From Heyndrickxia shackletonii (GTDB lineage: Bacteria > Bacillota > Bacilli > Bacillales > Bacillaceae_C), in assembly GCF_001420715.1 (NCBI RefSeq), contig NZ_LJJC01000004.1:2217908-2281907 (forward strand): a stretch of 64,000 bases of DNA. Reading direction: 5' to 3'. A program made the position numbers and the translations under genes. Every line of letters begins with the position of its first letter. The stretch's first letter is position 1. Positions 6,977 to 15,275 of this stretch are shown here, piece by piece. The notes under the pieces are model-generated. The model saw only the letters and a program-made list of their open reading frames with translations. It was not told where the DNA came from and made no database searches.

Positions 6977-8911
6977 TTGAATCAACATACATTTAACATT
7001 TTAGAATTTAATCGGATTAAAGAAGAAGCTGCACAATACGCTTTAACGGATTTGGGAAAGGAGAAAATAAAAAATATTGTCCCTTCCTATAATAAAAAAC
7101 AAATTATTTCTTGGCTGGACGAAGTTAGTGAGGGAGTAGAAATATTGAAAAAAAGTTCGAGTGTCCCTATTTCGGGCTTAAATGGGATCGATCAAATTCT
7201 AAAGCAATTGAATAAAGGGATGACGTTACGTCCGGATCAGTTTATGAAGCTTATCGATTTTTTATCCTGCTGCAAAAAATTAAAGAGATTTATGAAGGAT
7301 AAAGAACATTTAGCACCAAGAGTTTCCGCTTATGTATACAGCATTGAAGAACTCCCTGGCTTGCTTGAGGAATTGGAAAGAAGTATCCGCAACGGAAGAG
7401 TGGATGATTACGCAAGTAAAGAATTATTAAAACTTAGAAAACAAATTAGTATATTACAAGATCGATTAAAGGAAAAAGTTCAGCAAATCGTTAAGTCGAA
7501 TAAATATAAATCTTATCTACAGGAAGCAATTGTAAGTGAGCGCAATGGACGATACGCCATTCCCATTAAAAAAGAATATAAAGGTAAATTTCCTGGAACT
7601 GTATTAGATACATCTGCATCCGGCTCCACCTTATATATTGAGCCTGTGGAGATTGCTGTATTTCAGGATGAAGTTAATTCTTATATGGCGTATGAAGAAG
7701 CAGAAGTAGAGAGGATTTTGACCTATTTAACGGGATTAGTGGAAGCAAATCAAGTCCAAATTCGTTTAGCGGTCGAGACGATGGTCCATTACGATGTATT
7801 ATTTGCAAAAGCAAAATATTCGCGGGTGCTTAATGGACGAAGTGTGGAAATTAATGACACACATTATATACTTTTAAAAGAAGCAAGACACCCATTACTA
7901 GGTGCTAATGCTGTTCCATTAACGGTGGAAATCGGGAAGGATTATAAGGCATTAGTCATTACCGGTCCAAATACAGGTGGGAAGACCGTTACCATTAAAA
8001 CAGTGGGCCTTTTGACATTAATGGCTCAAGCAGGCTTCCATGTACCAGTATCTGAAGGAAGTCATATTAGCATTTTCCAAAAAGTACTGCTTGATATTGG
8101 AGATGGTCAAAGTATAGAACAAAACTTGAGCACTTTTAGTTCCCATATGAAAAACATTATTCATTTATTGGAGGAAGCAAATGACCATAGTCTTGTTCTA
8201 TTGGATGAACTAGGTTCAGGCACAGATCCCGGCGAGGGAATGGGATTGGCAACGGCACTTCTTAAACGCTTTTTCTTAAAAGGTGTTTGTATGTTAGCAA
8301 CTACCCATTATAGTGAAATTAAAGATTTTGCTGACCGGGAAAATGGTTTTGTCAATGGAGCAATGGAATTTGATATGGACACATTAAAGCCAACTTATCG
8401 TTTAATCGTTGGAAAAGGTGGAGAAAGCCAAGCGTTTGCCATAGCCCTCAAATTAGGGATGCATCCGCAAATCATTGAAGAGGCACATAAAATAACCTAT
8501 AAAGAGGAAATAAGATATTCTTTTCTAATAGAAGACCCGTTCAAGAAGAAAACAATGGAAAAGCAAATAGCCGTTCAGCGACATATTCGGGATAAACAAA
8601 CTGATTTTGTAAGACAGAAATCAGTTATCTTTAACAAAGGGGATAATGTTCGGATTCTTTCTACAGGCGAATTTGGCATCGTGTACAATGGTCCAGATAC
8701 AATGGGGAATTATGTTGTTCAAGTAAAAGAGGAAAAAAGAACCTATAATCAAAAGAGGTTAAAACTGTACATTGCAGCGAAGGAATTATATCCAGAGGAT
8801 TATGACTTTAATATCATTTTTGAAACAAAAGAAAACAGGAAAAAGCACAATATAATGGAGAAAAGACATATGGAAGGTTTAGTAATTGAAAGGGAACAAG
8901 AGAAGGAATAA
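6977..8911 (+). CDS. MutS2 paralogue lacking the Smr nuclease domain
   Basis: 644 aa, related to MutS2/RqcU, the ATPase that recognises and splits collided ribosomes in B. subtilis. The MutS2 core, lever/clamp helices and ATPase are present: Walker A GPNTGGKT at 330-337 and Walker B LLDELGSGTDP around 410. A small KOW-like segment (GDNVRILSTGEFGIV) starts near 555. Canonical MutS2 is about 785 aa and ends in a Smr domain; here the protein ends after a charged tail with no Smr motif. The start is TTG at 6977 with AAGGAGGA upstream. It sits behind a double-terminator attenuator, unlike housekeeping mutS2. A role as an inducible ribosome-protection or rescue factor is inferred. Confidence 0.85.
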   Translation: MNQHTFNILEFNRIKEEAAQYALTDLGKEKIKNIVPSYNKKQIISWLDEVSEGVEILKKSSSVPISGLNGIDQILKQLNKGMTLRPDQFMKLIDFLSCCKKLKRFMKDKEHLAPRVSAYVYSIEELPGLLEELERSIRNGRVDDYASKELLKLRKQISILQDRLKEKVQQIVKSNKYKSYLQEAIVSERNGRYAIPIKKEYKGKFPGTVLDTSASGSTLYIEPVEIAVFQDEVNSYMAYEEAEVERILTYLTGLVEANQVQIRLAVETMVHYDVLFAKAKYSRVLNGRSVEINDTHYILLKEARHPLLGANAVPLTVEIGKDYKALVITGPNTGGKTVTIKTVGLLTLMAQAGFHVPVSEGSHISIFQKVLLDIGDGQSIEQNLSTFSSHMKNIIHLLEEANDHSLVLLDELGSGTDPGEGMGLATALLKRFFLKGVCMLATTHYSEIKDFADRENGFVNGAMEFDMDTLKPTYRLIVGKGGESQAFAIALKLGMHPQIIEEAHKITYKEEIRYSFLIEDPFKKKTMEKQIAVQRHIRDKQTDFVRQKSVIFNKGDNVRILSTGEFGIVYNGPDTMGNYVVQVKEEKRTYNQKRLKLYIAAKELYPEDYDFNIIFETKENRKKHNIMEKRHMEGLVIEREQEKE

Positions 8912-9075
8912 TCATAATAAAGTAAAGTAATTTAGATCCTGATGGGTATGCGTTCGAGTTCCTTTTCGAGACAAAAACGAACACTAATATTTCTTAAGGT
9001 CAATTAGTAAATGAATAATTTTTTCGTCCTGACGAAAAATAAGGTGTCGAATTTTAAGATATGGAGGAATGAATC

Positions 9076-9255
9076 ATGGATGTAAAACGTGTTAAACAAA
9101 TTCTTTCATCACCCGCTGATATTGAAGTGAAATATCATGGTCAATCTGTTTGGATAGATAAGATAGATGAAGCTGGGACTCTTGCGACCGTTCATTTAAA
9201 AGGACAATTAGAGGAAAGATCACAGGTGGCAATTGCAGATCTTGTTGAAGAATAG
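9076..9255 (+). CDS. sspH: H-type small acid-soluble spore protein
   Basis: 59 aa, starting [18 protein letters not shown] and ending ADLVEE, with the SspH-family layout (short N-terminal helix, ..VxYxGxxVWIxxIDE.., acidic C-terminus). Such proteins are made in the forespore and packed in the spore core. ATG at 9076 is preceded by ATGGAGG. It stands alone between the MutS2-like gene and a strong terminator. Confidence 0.85.
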   Translation: MDVKRVKQILSSPADIEVKYHGQSVWIDKIDEAGTLATVHLKGQLEERSQVAIADLVEE

Positions 9256-9267
9256 GGAAAATAATTG

Positions 9268-9297
9268 TACCCGCTCTTGGAAGCGGGTATTTTTTTT
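9268..9297 (+). terminator. Intrinsic terminator of sspH
   Basis: TACCCGCT and AGCGGGTA form the stem, followed by eight T. Confidence 0.9.
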
Positions 9298-9395
9298 CGC
9301 TATTAAGTTTCACTTTTTTTCCAAAGGGAATGAAGTAGGTATATACTTATAAATAGACAAACAACTAGATGATAAAATTGTTAGGGGGAAACAGT

Positions 9396-10820
9396 ATGTA
9401 TATCGAAAAAATGTATATTAATGGTGAATGGTTGACATCAGCCGACACCATCGAAGTGTTTAATCCTGCGACGAAAGAAAAAATTGGAGTGGTGCCAAAT
9501 GGAGGACAGAGGGAAGCAGAACTAGCTGTGTCAGCTGCCTTTTCTGCATTGCCAAGTTGGTCTAAACGAACAGCTGCTGAAAGAAGTAAATATCTTATGA
9601 AATGGTCGCAATTAATTGATGAAAATTTGAATACTTTAGCAGAAATCATGACGAATGAACAAGGTAAACCACTCCACGAGGCTAAGGGAGAAATTACCTA
9701 TGCTAATGATTATATTGTCTGGTATGCGGAAGAAGCAAAGCGCATTTACGGTGAAACAATCCCTGCCTCCCATCCAAATAAACGAATTTTTGTTCAAAAG
9801 CAACCCATTGGTGTCGTTGCAGCCATAACACCTTGGAATTTCCCAGCTGCCATGATTACACGAAAAATTGCACCAGCTATAGCAGCAGGTTGTACTACGG
9901 TATTAAAACCTTCGGAAGAAACTCCTTTTACAGCATTAAAGTTGGTAGAATTAGCCGAACAGGCGGGGATTCCAAAAGGTGTCATCAATATTATTACCGG
10001 TGATGCACCGACCATCGCAAACGTATGGCAAAGTGATCGTCGAGTACGAAAATTGACTTTTACAGGGTCAACAGAGGTAGGGAAAATCCTAATGCGCGGT
10101 GCGGCAGAAACGGTTAAAAAAGTTTCGCTCGAATTAGGCGGACATGCACCGTTTATTGTCACTGCGAATGCAGATATTGAAAAGGCAGTAGATGGTGCCA
10201 TAGCATCAAAATTTAGAAATGCCGGACAAACGTGCGTTTGTACAAATCGAATATATGTAGATAAAAGCATTGTTAAGGAATTTACACAAAAATTCACAGA
10301 AAAAGTTTCCTGTCTTAAAGTCGGAAATGGTTTAGATGAAGGCGTAGTCATCGGTCCGTTAATTAATCAAGAAGCAATGGATAAAGTAAATAATCATATT
10401 GAAGATGCCATCCAAAAAGGCGGAACTGTTTATGTTGGAGGAAATCCGTTAAAAGAATTGGATGGGTACTTTTTTGAACCTACTGTAATCACTGATGCAA
10501 CGGATGACATGTTCTGTATGTATGAAGAGACATTTGGACCGCTTGCTCCCATTACTACTTTTGATACAATCGAAGAAGTGGTCGAAAGAGCGAATAATAC
10601 ACCTTATGGGTTAGCTGCATATGTATTTACCGAGAATATTAAAGAAGCAATCCAGATTGCGGAAAGCCTAGAATACGGAATCATCGGCTTAAACGACGGA
10701 ACTCCATCCGCAGCACAAGCACCGTTTGGAGGATTTAAAGAAAGTGGATTAGGACGTGAAGGAAGCCATTTTGGCATTGAAGATTATTTAGAAATTAAAT
10801 ATATTTCACTTGGATTGTAA
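9396..10820 (+). CDS. gabD: NAD(P)-dependent succinate-semialdehyde dehydrogenase
   Basis: 474 aa aldehyde dehydrogenase of the GabD group. It oxidises succinate semialdehyde to succinate, the last step of GABA degradation. Visible signatures are the cofactor motif FTGSTEVGK, the catalytic glutamate in LELGGHAPFI and the nucleophilic cysteine C280 in GQTCVCTNR. The typical ending GREGSHFGIEDYLEIKY is also present. ATG at 9396 is chosen over the upstream in-frame ATG because TTAGGGGG lies just before it. No gabT or regulator is adjacent. Another semialdehyde as substrate cannot be excluded. Confidence 0.9.
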   Translation: MYIEKMYINGEWLTSADTIEVFNPATKEKIGVVPNGGQREAELAVSAAFSALPSWSKRTAAERSKYLMKWSQLIDENLNTLAEIMTNEQGKPLHEAKGEITYANDYIVWYAEEAKRIYGETIPASHPNKRIFVQKQPIGVVAAITPWNFPAAMITRKIAPAIAAGCTTVLKPSEETPFTALKLVELAEQAGIPKGVINIITGDAPTIANVWQSDRRVRKLTFTGSTEVGKILMRGAAETVKKVSLELGGHAPFIVTANADIEKAVDGAIASKFRNAGQTCVCTNRIYVDKSIVKEFTQKFTEKVSCLKVGNGLDEGVVIGPLINQEAMDKVNNHIEDAIQKGGTVYVGGNPLKELDGYFFEPTVITDATDDMFCMYEETFGPLAPITTFDTIEEVVERANNTPYGLAAYVFTENIKEAIQIAESLEYGIIGLNDGTPSAAQAPFGGFKESGLGREGSHFGIEDYLEIKYISLGL

Positions 10821-10978
10821 TATATTTCGACAAATCCTCTAAGTTCGCACCATAATATTGTCTTATTCTGCGCTTCCCTGGGAAATCTAATTCGGGGAAT
10901 AAATATAACCAGTAGGGAATCGTCATCATTTCACCTAATAAGAAATATGATAATCATGACAACAATGGAGGTGAGAGG

Positions 10979-11407
10979 ATGGCGGTTGTTAAAGCGACTG
11001 ATTCTGATATTGCCCTTTTAGCAAGATTATTAAGAGCGGAGGCGGAAGGAGAAGGAGTATTAGGAATGATGTTAGTTGGGAACGTTGGTATTAATCGTAT
11101 CCGGGCTAATTGTTCTGATTTTCAAGGGCTTCGTACCATTCCGCAAATGATCTATCAGCCACATGCGTTTGAAGCAGTTATACATGGCTATTTTTATCAA
11201 CGTGCCAGGGAAAGAGAAAAAACATTAGCAAGGCGAGCAATAAATGGTGAGTACCATTGGCCTGCTAAATATAGCTTATGGTATTTTAAACCACCAGGGG
11301 ACTGCCCGCAGCAATGGTATAATCAACCTTTAGTAGGGAGATATAAGTTACATTGCTTTTATGAGCCAACAGCAGAAACTTGTCAAAATGTATATAATAC
11401 ATTCTAA
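10979..11407 (+). CDS. cwlJ: Spore cortex-lytic cell wall hydrolase CwlJ
   Basis: 142 aa, a single Hydrolase_2 (SleB/CwlJ) domain without signal peptide, which distinguishes CwlJ from SleB. Family features are ARLLRAEAEGEG with the likely catalytic glutamate, VGNVGINR, and FKPPGDCPQQWYNQ. CwlJ degrades cortex peptidoglycan in germination, responds to Ca-dipicolinate and is held in the coat. In B. subtilis its partner gerQ follows; here a cotF-like gene follows after a terminator instead. Confidence 0.93.
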   Translation: MAVVKATDSDIALLARLLRAEAEGEGVLGMMLVGNVGINRIRANCSDFQGLRTIPQMIYQPHAFEAVIHGYFYQRAREREKTLARRAINGEYHWPAKYSLWYFKPPGDCPQQWYNQPLVGRYKLHCFYEPTAETCQNVYNTF

Positions 11408-11417
11408 TCAAGAATTT

Positions 11418-11439
11418 AAGAGCCTTTTGGGCTCTTTTT
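11418..11439 (+). terminator. Intrinsic terminator of cwlJ
   Basis: AAGAGCC and GGGCTCTT flank a TTTT loop and run into a T-rich tract. Confidence 0.85.
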
Positions 11440-11651
11440 ATTTTAAATTGGAGCAGACTTGAATCTTCCATTCGTCTGTTTAATATTGAATTCACGTCGT
11501 TTTTCTCTATTTTCGTGCGGTTCATCTGTCCGTTCGTGCCAGTCTCGTATTAAATTCTTAAATGGGTCACAATTATGCTCAATCATGTATATCTTTCATT
11601 TGAAAATACAAAATAAAAAAGATGTTTGATTCTAAATTTGAAAGGGTGGTA

Positions 11652-12296
11652 ATGATGCAAAATCAACAAGGGCAAACACATCAAAATATGCATACAGGAA
11701 ATATACCGCAGCAAATGAATCATGGCGGGCATGAAGTTCTTGATGTTTCTGAAGTATTGTCGGGTGCCATAGGAACGATGGATCAATATACCATGCTGCG
11801 TCAGCATGTGAAGGATCAAGAACTATTAGGGATTCTTGATCGACAATACCAATTTATGCAACAAGAATATAACACAACGGTTGATTGCTTTAAAACCGGA
11901 CAAGATCCAGCAGTACCAACTCAAAGCTATAAAATGACTCAAAATAATGATTTTGTATACGGTTTACAACCATCACAACCGAAAAAACCTGTACAATCCG
12001 TAGGTGAGTTAACCGATGAATGTGTATCTGGCATGATGCTTGGTGCCATTAAATCCTCGGCCAGCATGAAAACTATGGCCGCAATGGAAACGACAAATCC
12101 TGTTGTGCGCAGAGTACTTGCGGATTCTATTCCTAACTGCATCGAAATGGCATATGAAATATCCTTATATCAAAACAAACATCATTATTACCAAGTACCT
12201 CAATTCGCTGCCGGGGATATGCAACAAATGGTGAATGCATATGCACCTGCAAATGGACAACAAATGCAAATGCCTAATAATAATATGACTCACTAA
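11652..12296 (+). CDS. CotF-family spore coat protein
   Basis: 214 aa. The central part (DVSEVLSGAIGTMDQYTMLRQ onward, with DQELLGILDRQYQFMQQEYN and a second helical half with VVRRVLADSIPNCIEMAYEI) has the ferritin-like four-helix pattern of the CotF/YhcQ coat-protein family. The N- and C-termini are Gln/Asn/Met-rich and low in complexity, as in many coat proteins. ATG at 11652 is preferred to 11622 because AAAGGGTGG immediately precedes it. Confidence 0.85.
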   Translation: MMQNQQGQTHQNMHTGNIPQQMNHGGHEVLDVSEVLSGAIGTMDQYTMLRQHVKDQELLGILDRQYQFMQQEYNTTVDCFKTGQDPAVPTQSYKMTQNNDFVYGLQPSQPKKPVQSVGELTDECVSGMMLGAIKSSASMKTMAAMETTNPVVRRVLADSIPNCIEMAYEISLYQNKHHYYQVPQFAAGDMQQMVNAYAPANGQQMQMPNNNMTH

Positions 12297-12350
12297 TCTA
12301 CACAAAAGCTATCCATAATGGGTTGAAGAAAAAGGGAATTAGCAAAGAAG

Positions 12351-12392
12351 AAAGCCGCATTAGCTTTTATATAAAAGCGTTTATGCGGCTTT
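12351..12392 (+). terminator. Probable terminator after the cotF-like gene
   Basis: AAAGCCGCAT and ATGCGGCTTT form a stem with an inner GCTTTTAT/ATAAAAGC stem. The T tract is weak. Confidence 0.55.
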
Positions 12393-12557
12393 CGTACTTT
12401 TGGTAAAAACGTTAAAATAGGTTGATTGCGAATATTGTGTTCGTATTAAATTTATTAGCTGTCCTTTTTCAATTTTTAAGTTACACGCATACGTATGAAC
12501 TTTGAAAGTAAGGGAAGAATGATCGAATCGTTATTAGTTTTAAAAAGAATAAAATTT

Positions 12558-13067
12558 CTAACTGTTTGTATTAGGTTGGGCTTTACTATCCTTTTTAGTA
12601 ATGAAAACGTAAAATATCCCGGTTAATGTTTGAGTTAATAAAAAAATCGGAAATGAATAGGTTAACTTATAATTATGTTGATAAGTAAGGATATGAAGAA
12701 GTGTAAAAATCCATTGCATAGCAATGCCAAAGAAAGCCCAAAAAGTGATATAGAAAATAAAAGTTAATTTGTTAATGTGTAACAGGTTATAAAAATACAT
12801 AAATAAATACCCAAATGGAGCAAATAACGAATAATAGAATAAGTCGAATAATTCATAGTGGTTAGTGTCATTTTGTCTGTAAAAATCTAATATACCTCCT
12901 CCTAATGTAAAGTCAAATAACATTCCGGTTGCTAAGCCAAGCAGCAAGCTTATACAAGTTACTTCATTATTCAGTCTTTTGGGTAAGAGAAGTATTAATA
13001 AGTAACTAATAATATTAAAGATAATAAGAGATATCTCATTCAAACTAAAGTTTCCCATCCAAATCAT
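12558..13067 (-). CDS. CBO0543-like membrane protein A
   Basis: 169 aa with about five membrane segments and the motif WIFTLLHILTYQHNYKLTYSFPIFLLTQT, which resembles the CBO0543 family of small Firmicutes membrane proteins. Its start overlaps the stop of the upstream paralogue by 4 bp (ATGA), so the two are co-translated. Function is unknown; the pair may form a heteromer (inference). Confidence 0.75.
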   Translation of the reverse strand: MIWMGNFSLNEISLIIFNIISYLLILLLPKRLNNEVTCISLLLGLATGMLFDFTLGGGILDFYRQNDTNHYELFDLFYYSLFAPFGYLFMYFYNLLHINKLTFIFYITFWAFFGIAMQWIFTLLHILTYQHNYKLTYSFPIFLLTQTLTGIFYVFITKKDSKAQPNTNS

Positions 13068-13564
13068 TTAATTTTTTCTCCTTTTAGAATTAATGAGTGG
13101 TAACAATAAAGAACAAAATAACCAAAGGAGTATAAAAAGATAAAATATATATAATCAAAAATCAAACTCCATTTATGAAAATACACAACATCCAGTTTAA
13201 GCAAAACAATTTTTATTAGGAGTAATACCAATGAGGAAATAAGGATACCAATAACTTTTTTTGTAATGGTCAGATTTCTAGGAATACTATTTATTCCCAT
13301 TAAAATTAGAATTGGTATAATTATACTTCGATATATAATGTAAGCGGTATAATTCAATGGTAATGTGGAATAAGTAATAAATTTACATTCATCATAAATG
13401 ATCCAACTATAGTTTACATTTATGATTAATATACAAAAAAATAGTGCTGAATTTTCCAGTTTAGAAAACTTTTTTTTCTTCGCATAAAATGCTGTTATAC
13501 TTATCCACGCTATATAAAAAATGATAGAAAATGCCAATGAAAGATCACATCCTTTTATTGTCAC
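13064..13564 (-). CDS. CBO0543-like membrane protein B
   Basis: 166 aa with five to six predicted membrane helices and basic loops (AKKKKFSKLE, PRNLTITKK). Size, topology and position before membrane protein A suggest a diverged member of the same family. It is first in a two-gene operon. The ATG at 13564 is closely followed by the first hydrophobic helix. Function is unknown. Confidence 0.7.
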   Translation of the reverse strand: MTIKGCDLSLAFSIIFYIAWISITAFYAKKKKFSKLENSALFFCILIINVNYSWIIYDECKFITYSTLPLNYTAYIIYRSIIIPILILMGINSIPRNLTITKKVIGILISSLVLLLIKIVLLKLDVVYFHKWSLIFDYIYFIFLYSFGYFVLYCYHSLILKGEKIK

Positions 13565-13948
13565 TCATTAGGATTTCAAAAATAAGGAAGATTTATGTAA
13601 CTAAAGTTGCGTGTTGTACCGTTTACTCATTTCTTATATAAAGTCCTTTTATTTGTAGTGAGCATAGTTAATTTTAACCCTCCCTTAATTAGTATCTGTT
13701 TTATACTGATTCCCCCCTACATCGAGTTGTCCCTTGCCATGTTTCTTAACTTTTGCGTCGAAAAAACGTAATGGCTGCCCCGCTTTGGGCAGGATACTTC
13801 CGCTATTCTTATTATCAAAAATGTAAGCTTTTACATAAAATATTGGTAGTACATTAGTTTAGTACTTACCTATAATGTAAAAAATAATAAATACGGAGTA
13901 ATATAACCGTTTCAGCATAAAATATGGTTTTTGAGAGGTGGATCTGAC
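13565..13948. promoter_or_regulatory. Intergenic region with likely GH15 gene promoter
   Basis: No gene was seen. A TATAAT hexamer lies at 13871-13876. Just upstream, where the -35 would be, AGTAC (13848-13852) and GTACT (13862-13866) form an inverted repeat with a 9-base spacer instead of a recognisable -35. This could be an operator or activator site for the glucoamylase gene. Confidence 0.4.
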
Positions 13949-14986
13949 TTGAACTTAGAGAAGGCGATTGAAGTCCTAGATCAAATGCGTCTACCGAACG
14001 GAGCATATATTGCAAGCCCTTCTAAAGATTACAGTTATGTTTGGATTCGCGATGTTTTCTATTCGACATTACCGTTTCTATATACACCATCAGAGCGTTT
14101 TGAAAAAGCTTATCATGCAATATTCGATCTCTTTAAACGGTATGAATGGAAAATTGATATTCACACAAAAAATAAACCAAAATTTCTATATGAATATATT
14201 CATTCACGCTATTCCATGGATTTAGAGGAATTGAATGTGGAATGGGGGCACGCACAAAATGATGCAATCGGTGCATTTTTGTGGGGAGTTGGTGAAGGTG
14301 TTAGGCATGGTCAAAAGGTAATCAGGGATAAAGATGACCTTAGAATAATTCAGAAGCTTATCAAATATTTAGAGTGTCTGGAATATTGGCAGACCGAGGA
14401 TAATGGTATGTGGGAAGAAAATATGGAAGTGCATGCCTCCAGTGTGGGAGCTTGTGTTGCCGGTTTAAACGCAGTAAAAATGCTTGTGGAAGTAAATCCA
14501 AAGCTTATTTCAAAGGGTGAGGAGACTCTAAGGTTATTATTACCTAGAGAAAGTGTTACGAAGGATACAGATTTGGCCTTGCTTTCTTTAATATTCCCTT
14601 ATAGAATAATCGACCGGCCGACAGCTCTTATGATTATTGAAAATGTAGTAAATGATCTTGAACGATCTAATGGATGTATTCGCTATCAACATGACCAGTA
14701 CTATAATGAAGGCAGTGAAGCGGAATGGTGTTTCGGATTTCCTTGGCTTGGTTTATGTTTTATGGAATTGGGAATGTTTCATAAAGTGCAAGAATATAGA
14801 CTGAAGACAGAAAGAATCATTTCGGAAAATTGGGAGATTCCCGAATTATATATCGGAGGGACCAATGTACCAAATGGTAATACTCCGCTTGCTTGGGCCG
14901 TTTCTTTATCTTATTTGTTTTTAAAACAAATAAGAAATAAAGATTTAATTAAGAATACATCTTCTTATGCAGCGAATGAAGAATAA
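13949..14986 (+). CDS. GH15-like glucoamylase
   Basis: 345 aa (alpha/alpha)6-barrel protein of the glycoside hydrolase 15 / phosphorylase-kinase-like group. Motifs are YSYVWIRDVFYS near the N-terminus, VEWGHAQNDAIGAFLW, NGMWEENMEVHASSVG with the probable catalytic acid, and SEAEWCFGFPWLG plus NGNTPLAWA near the C-terminus. It has no signal peptide, so it should act on intracellular glucans. It lies directly upstream of the glycogen operon, in the same direction but behind its own terminator, and may supply the glucan-degrading activity that the operon lacks. Start TTG at 13949 follows AGAGGTGG; the open frame begins 18 bp earlier. Confidence 0.8.
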   Translation: MNLEKAIEVLDQMRLPNGAYIASPSKDYSYVWIRDVFYSTLPFLYTPSERFEKAYHAIFDLFKRYEWKIDIHTKNKPKFLYEYIHSRYSMDLEELNVEWGHAQNDAIGAFLWGVGEGVRHGQKVIRDKDDLRIIQKLIKYLECLEYWQTEDNGMWEENMEVHASSVGACVAGLNAVKMLVEVNPKLISKGEETLRLLLPRESVTKDTDLALLSLIFPYRIIDRPTALMIIENVVNDLERSNGCIRYQHDQYYNEGSEAEWCFGFPWLGLCFMELGMFHKVQEYRLKTERIISENWEIPELYIGGTNVPNGNTPLAWAVSLSYLFLKQIRNKDLIKNTSSYAANEE

Positions 14987-14995
14987 TGATGATCT

Positions 14996-15029
14996 CGCTC
15001 TTCCAATTTAGGGGAAGAGCGCTTTTTTT
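14996..15029 (+). terminator. Intrinsic terminator of the GH15 gene
   Basis: CGCTCTTCC and GGAAGAGCG form a 9-bp stem, followed by CTTTTTTT. Confidence 0.88.
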
Positions 15030-15121
15030 CTCTTTTGTAGGATGACTTTAGACCTGTAATTTGTTCTTGACAAAACTAGACATGTTTCGTGGAAGGATAT
15101 ACTTATATATACCTAGAAAGT

Positions 15122-15271
15122 ATGTTTATCCCGCGTTGTCGTGCTAAAGTGGCAATTTTCGAAAAGGAAAAAGATATTGATGAAGATGTTTTTTCCTTTG
15201 TAATAAGCCTTTTTAAAGGTAGGAAATTACACATCATGTCAATCGGTAAATTACAGAATATACGGAGGTGA
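15122..15271 (+). CDS. Possible 49-aa ORF ahead of glgB
   Basis: The frame starts MFIPRCRAKVAIFEKEKDI and ends with a TGA lying inside the glgB ribosome site (GGAGGTGA). The position would allow translational coupling to glgB, but the upstream ribosome site (AGAAAG) is weak and no family is recognised. It may only be open by chance in the glgB leader. Confidence 0.25.
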   Translation: MFIPRCRAKVAIFEKEKDIDEDVFSFVISLFKGRKLHIMSIGKLQNIRR

Positions 15272-15275
15272 CGTA

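Noticed and set aside
9794-10351. 185-residue minus-strand frame
   Set aside because: Antisense to the conserved core of gabD, without ribosome site or family features.
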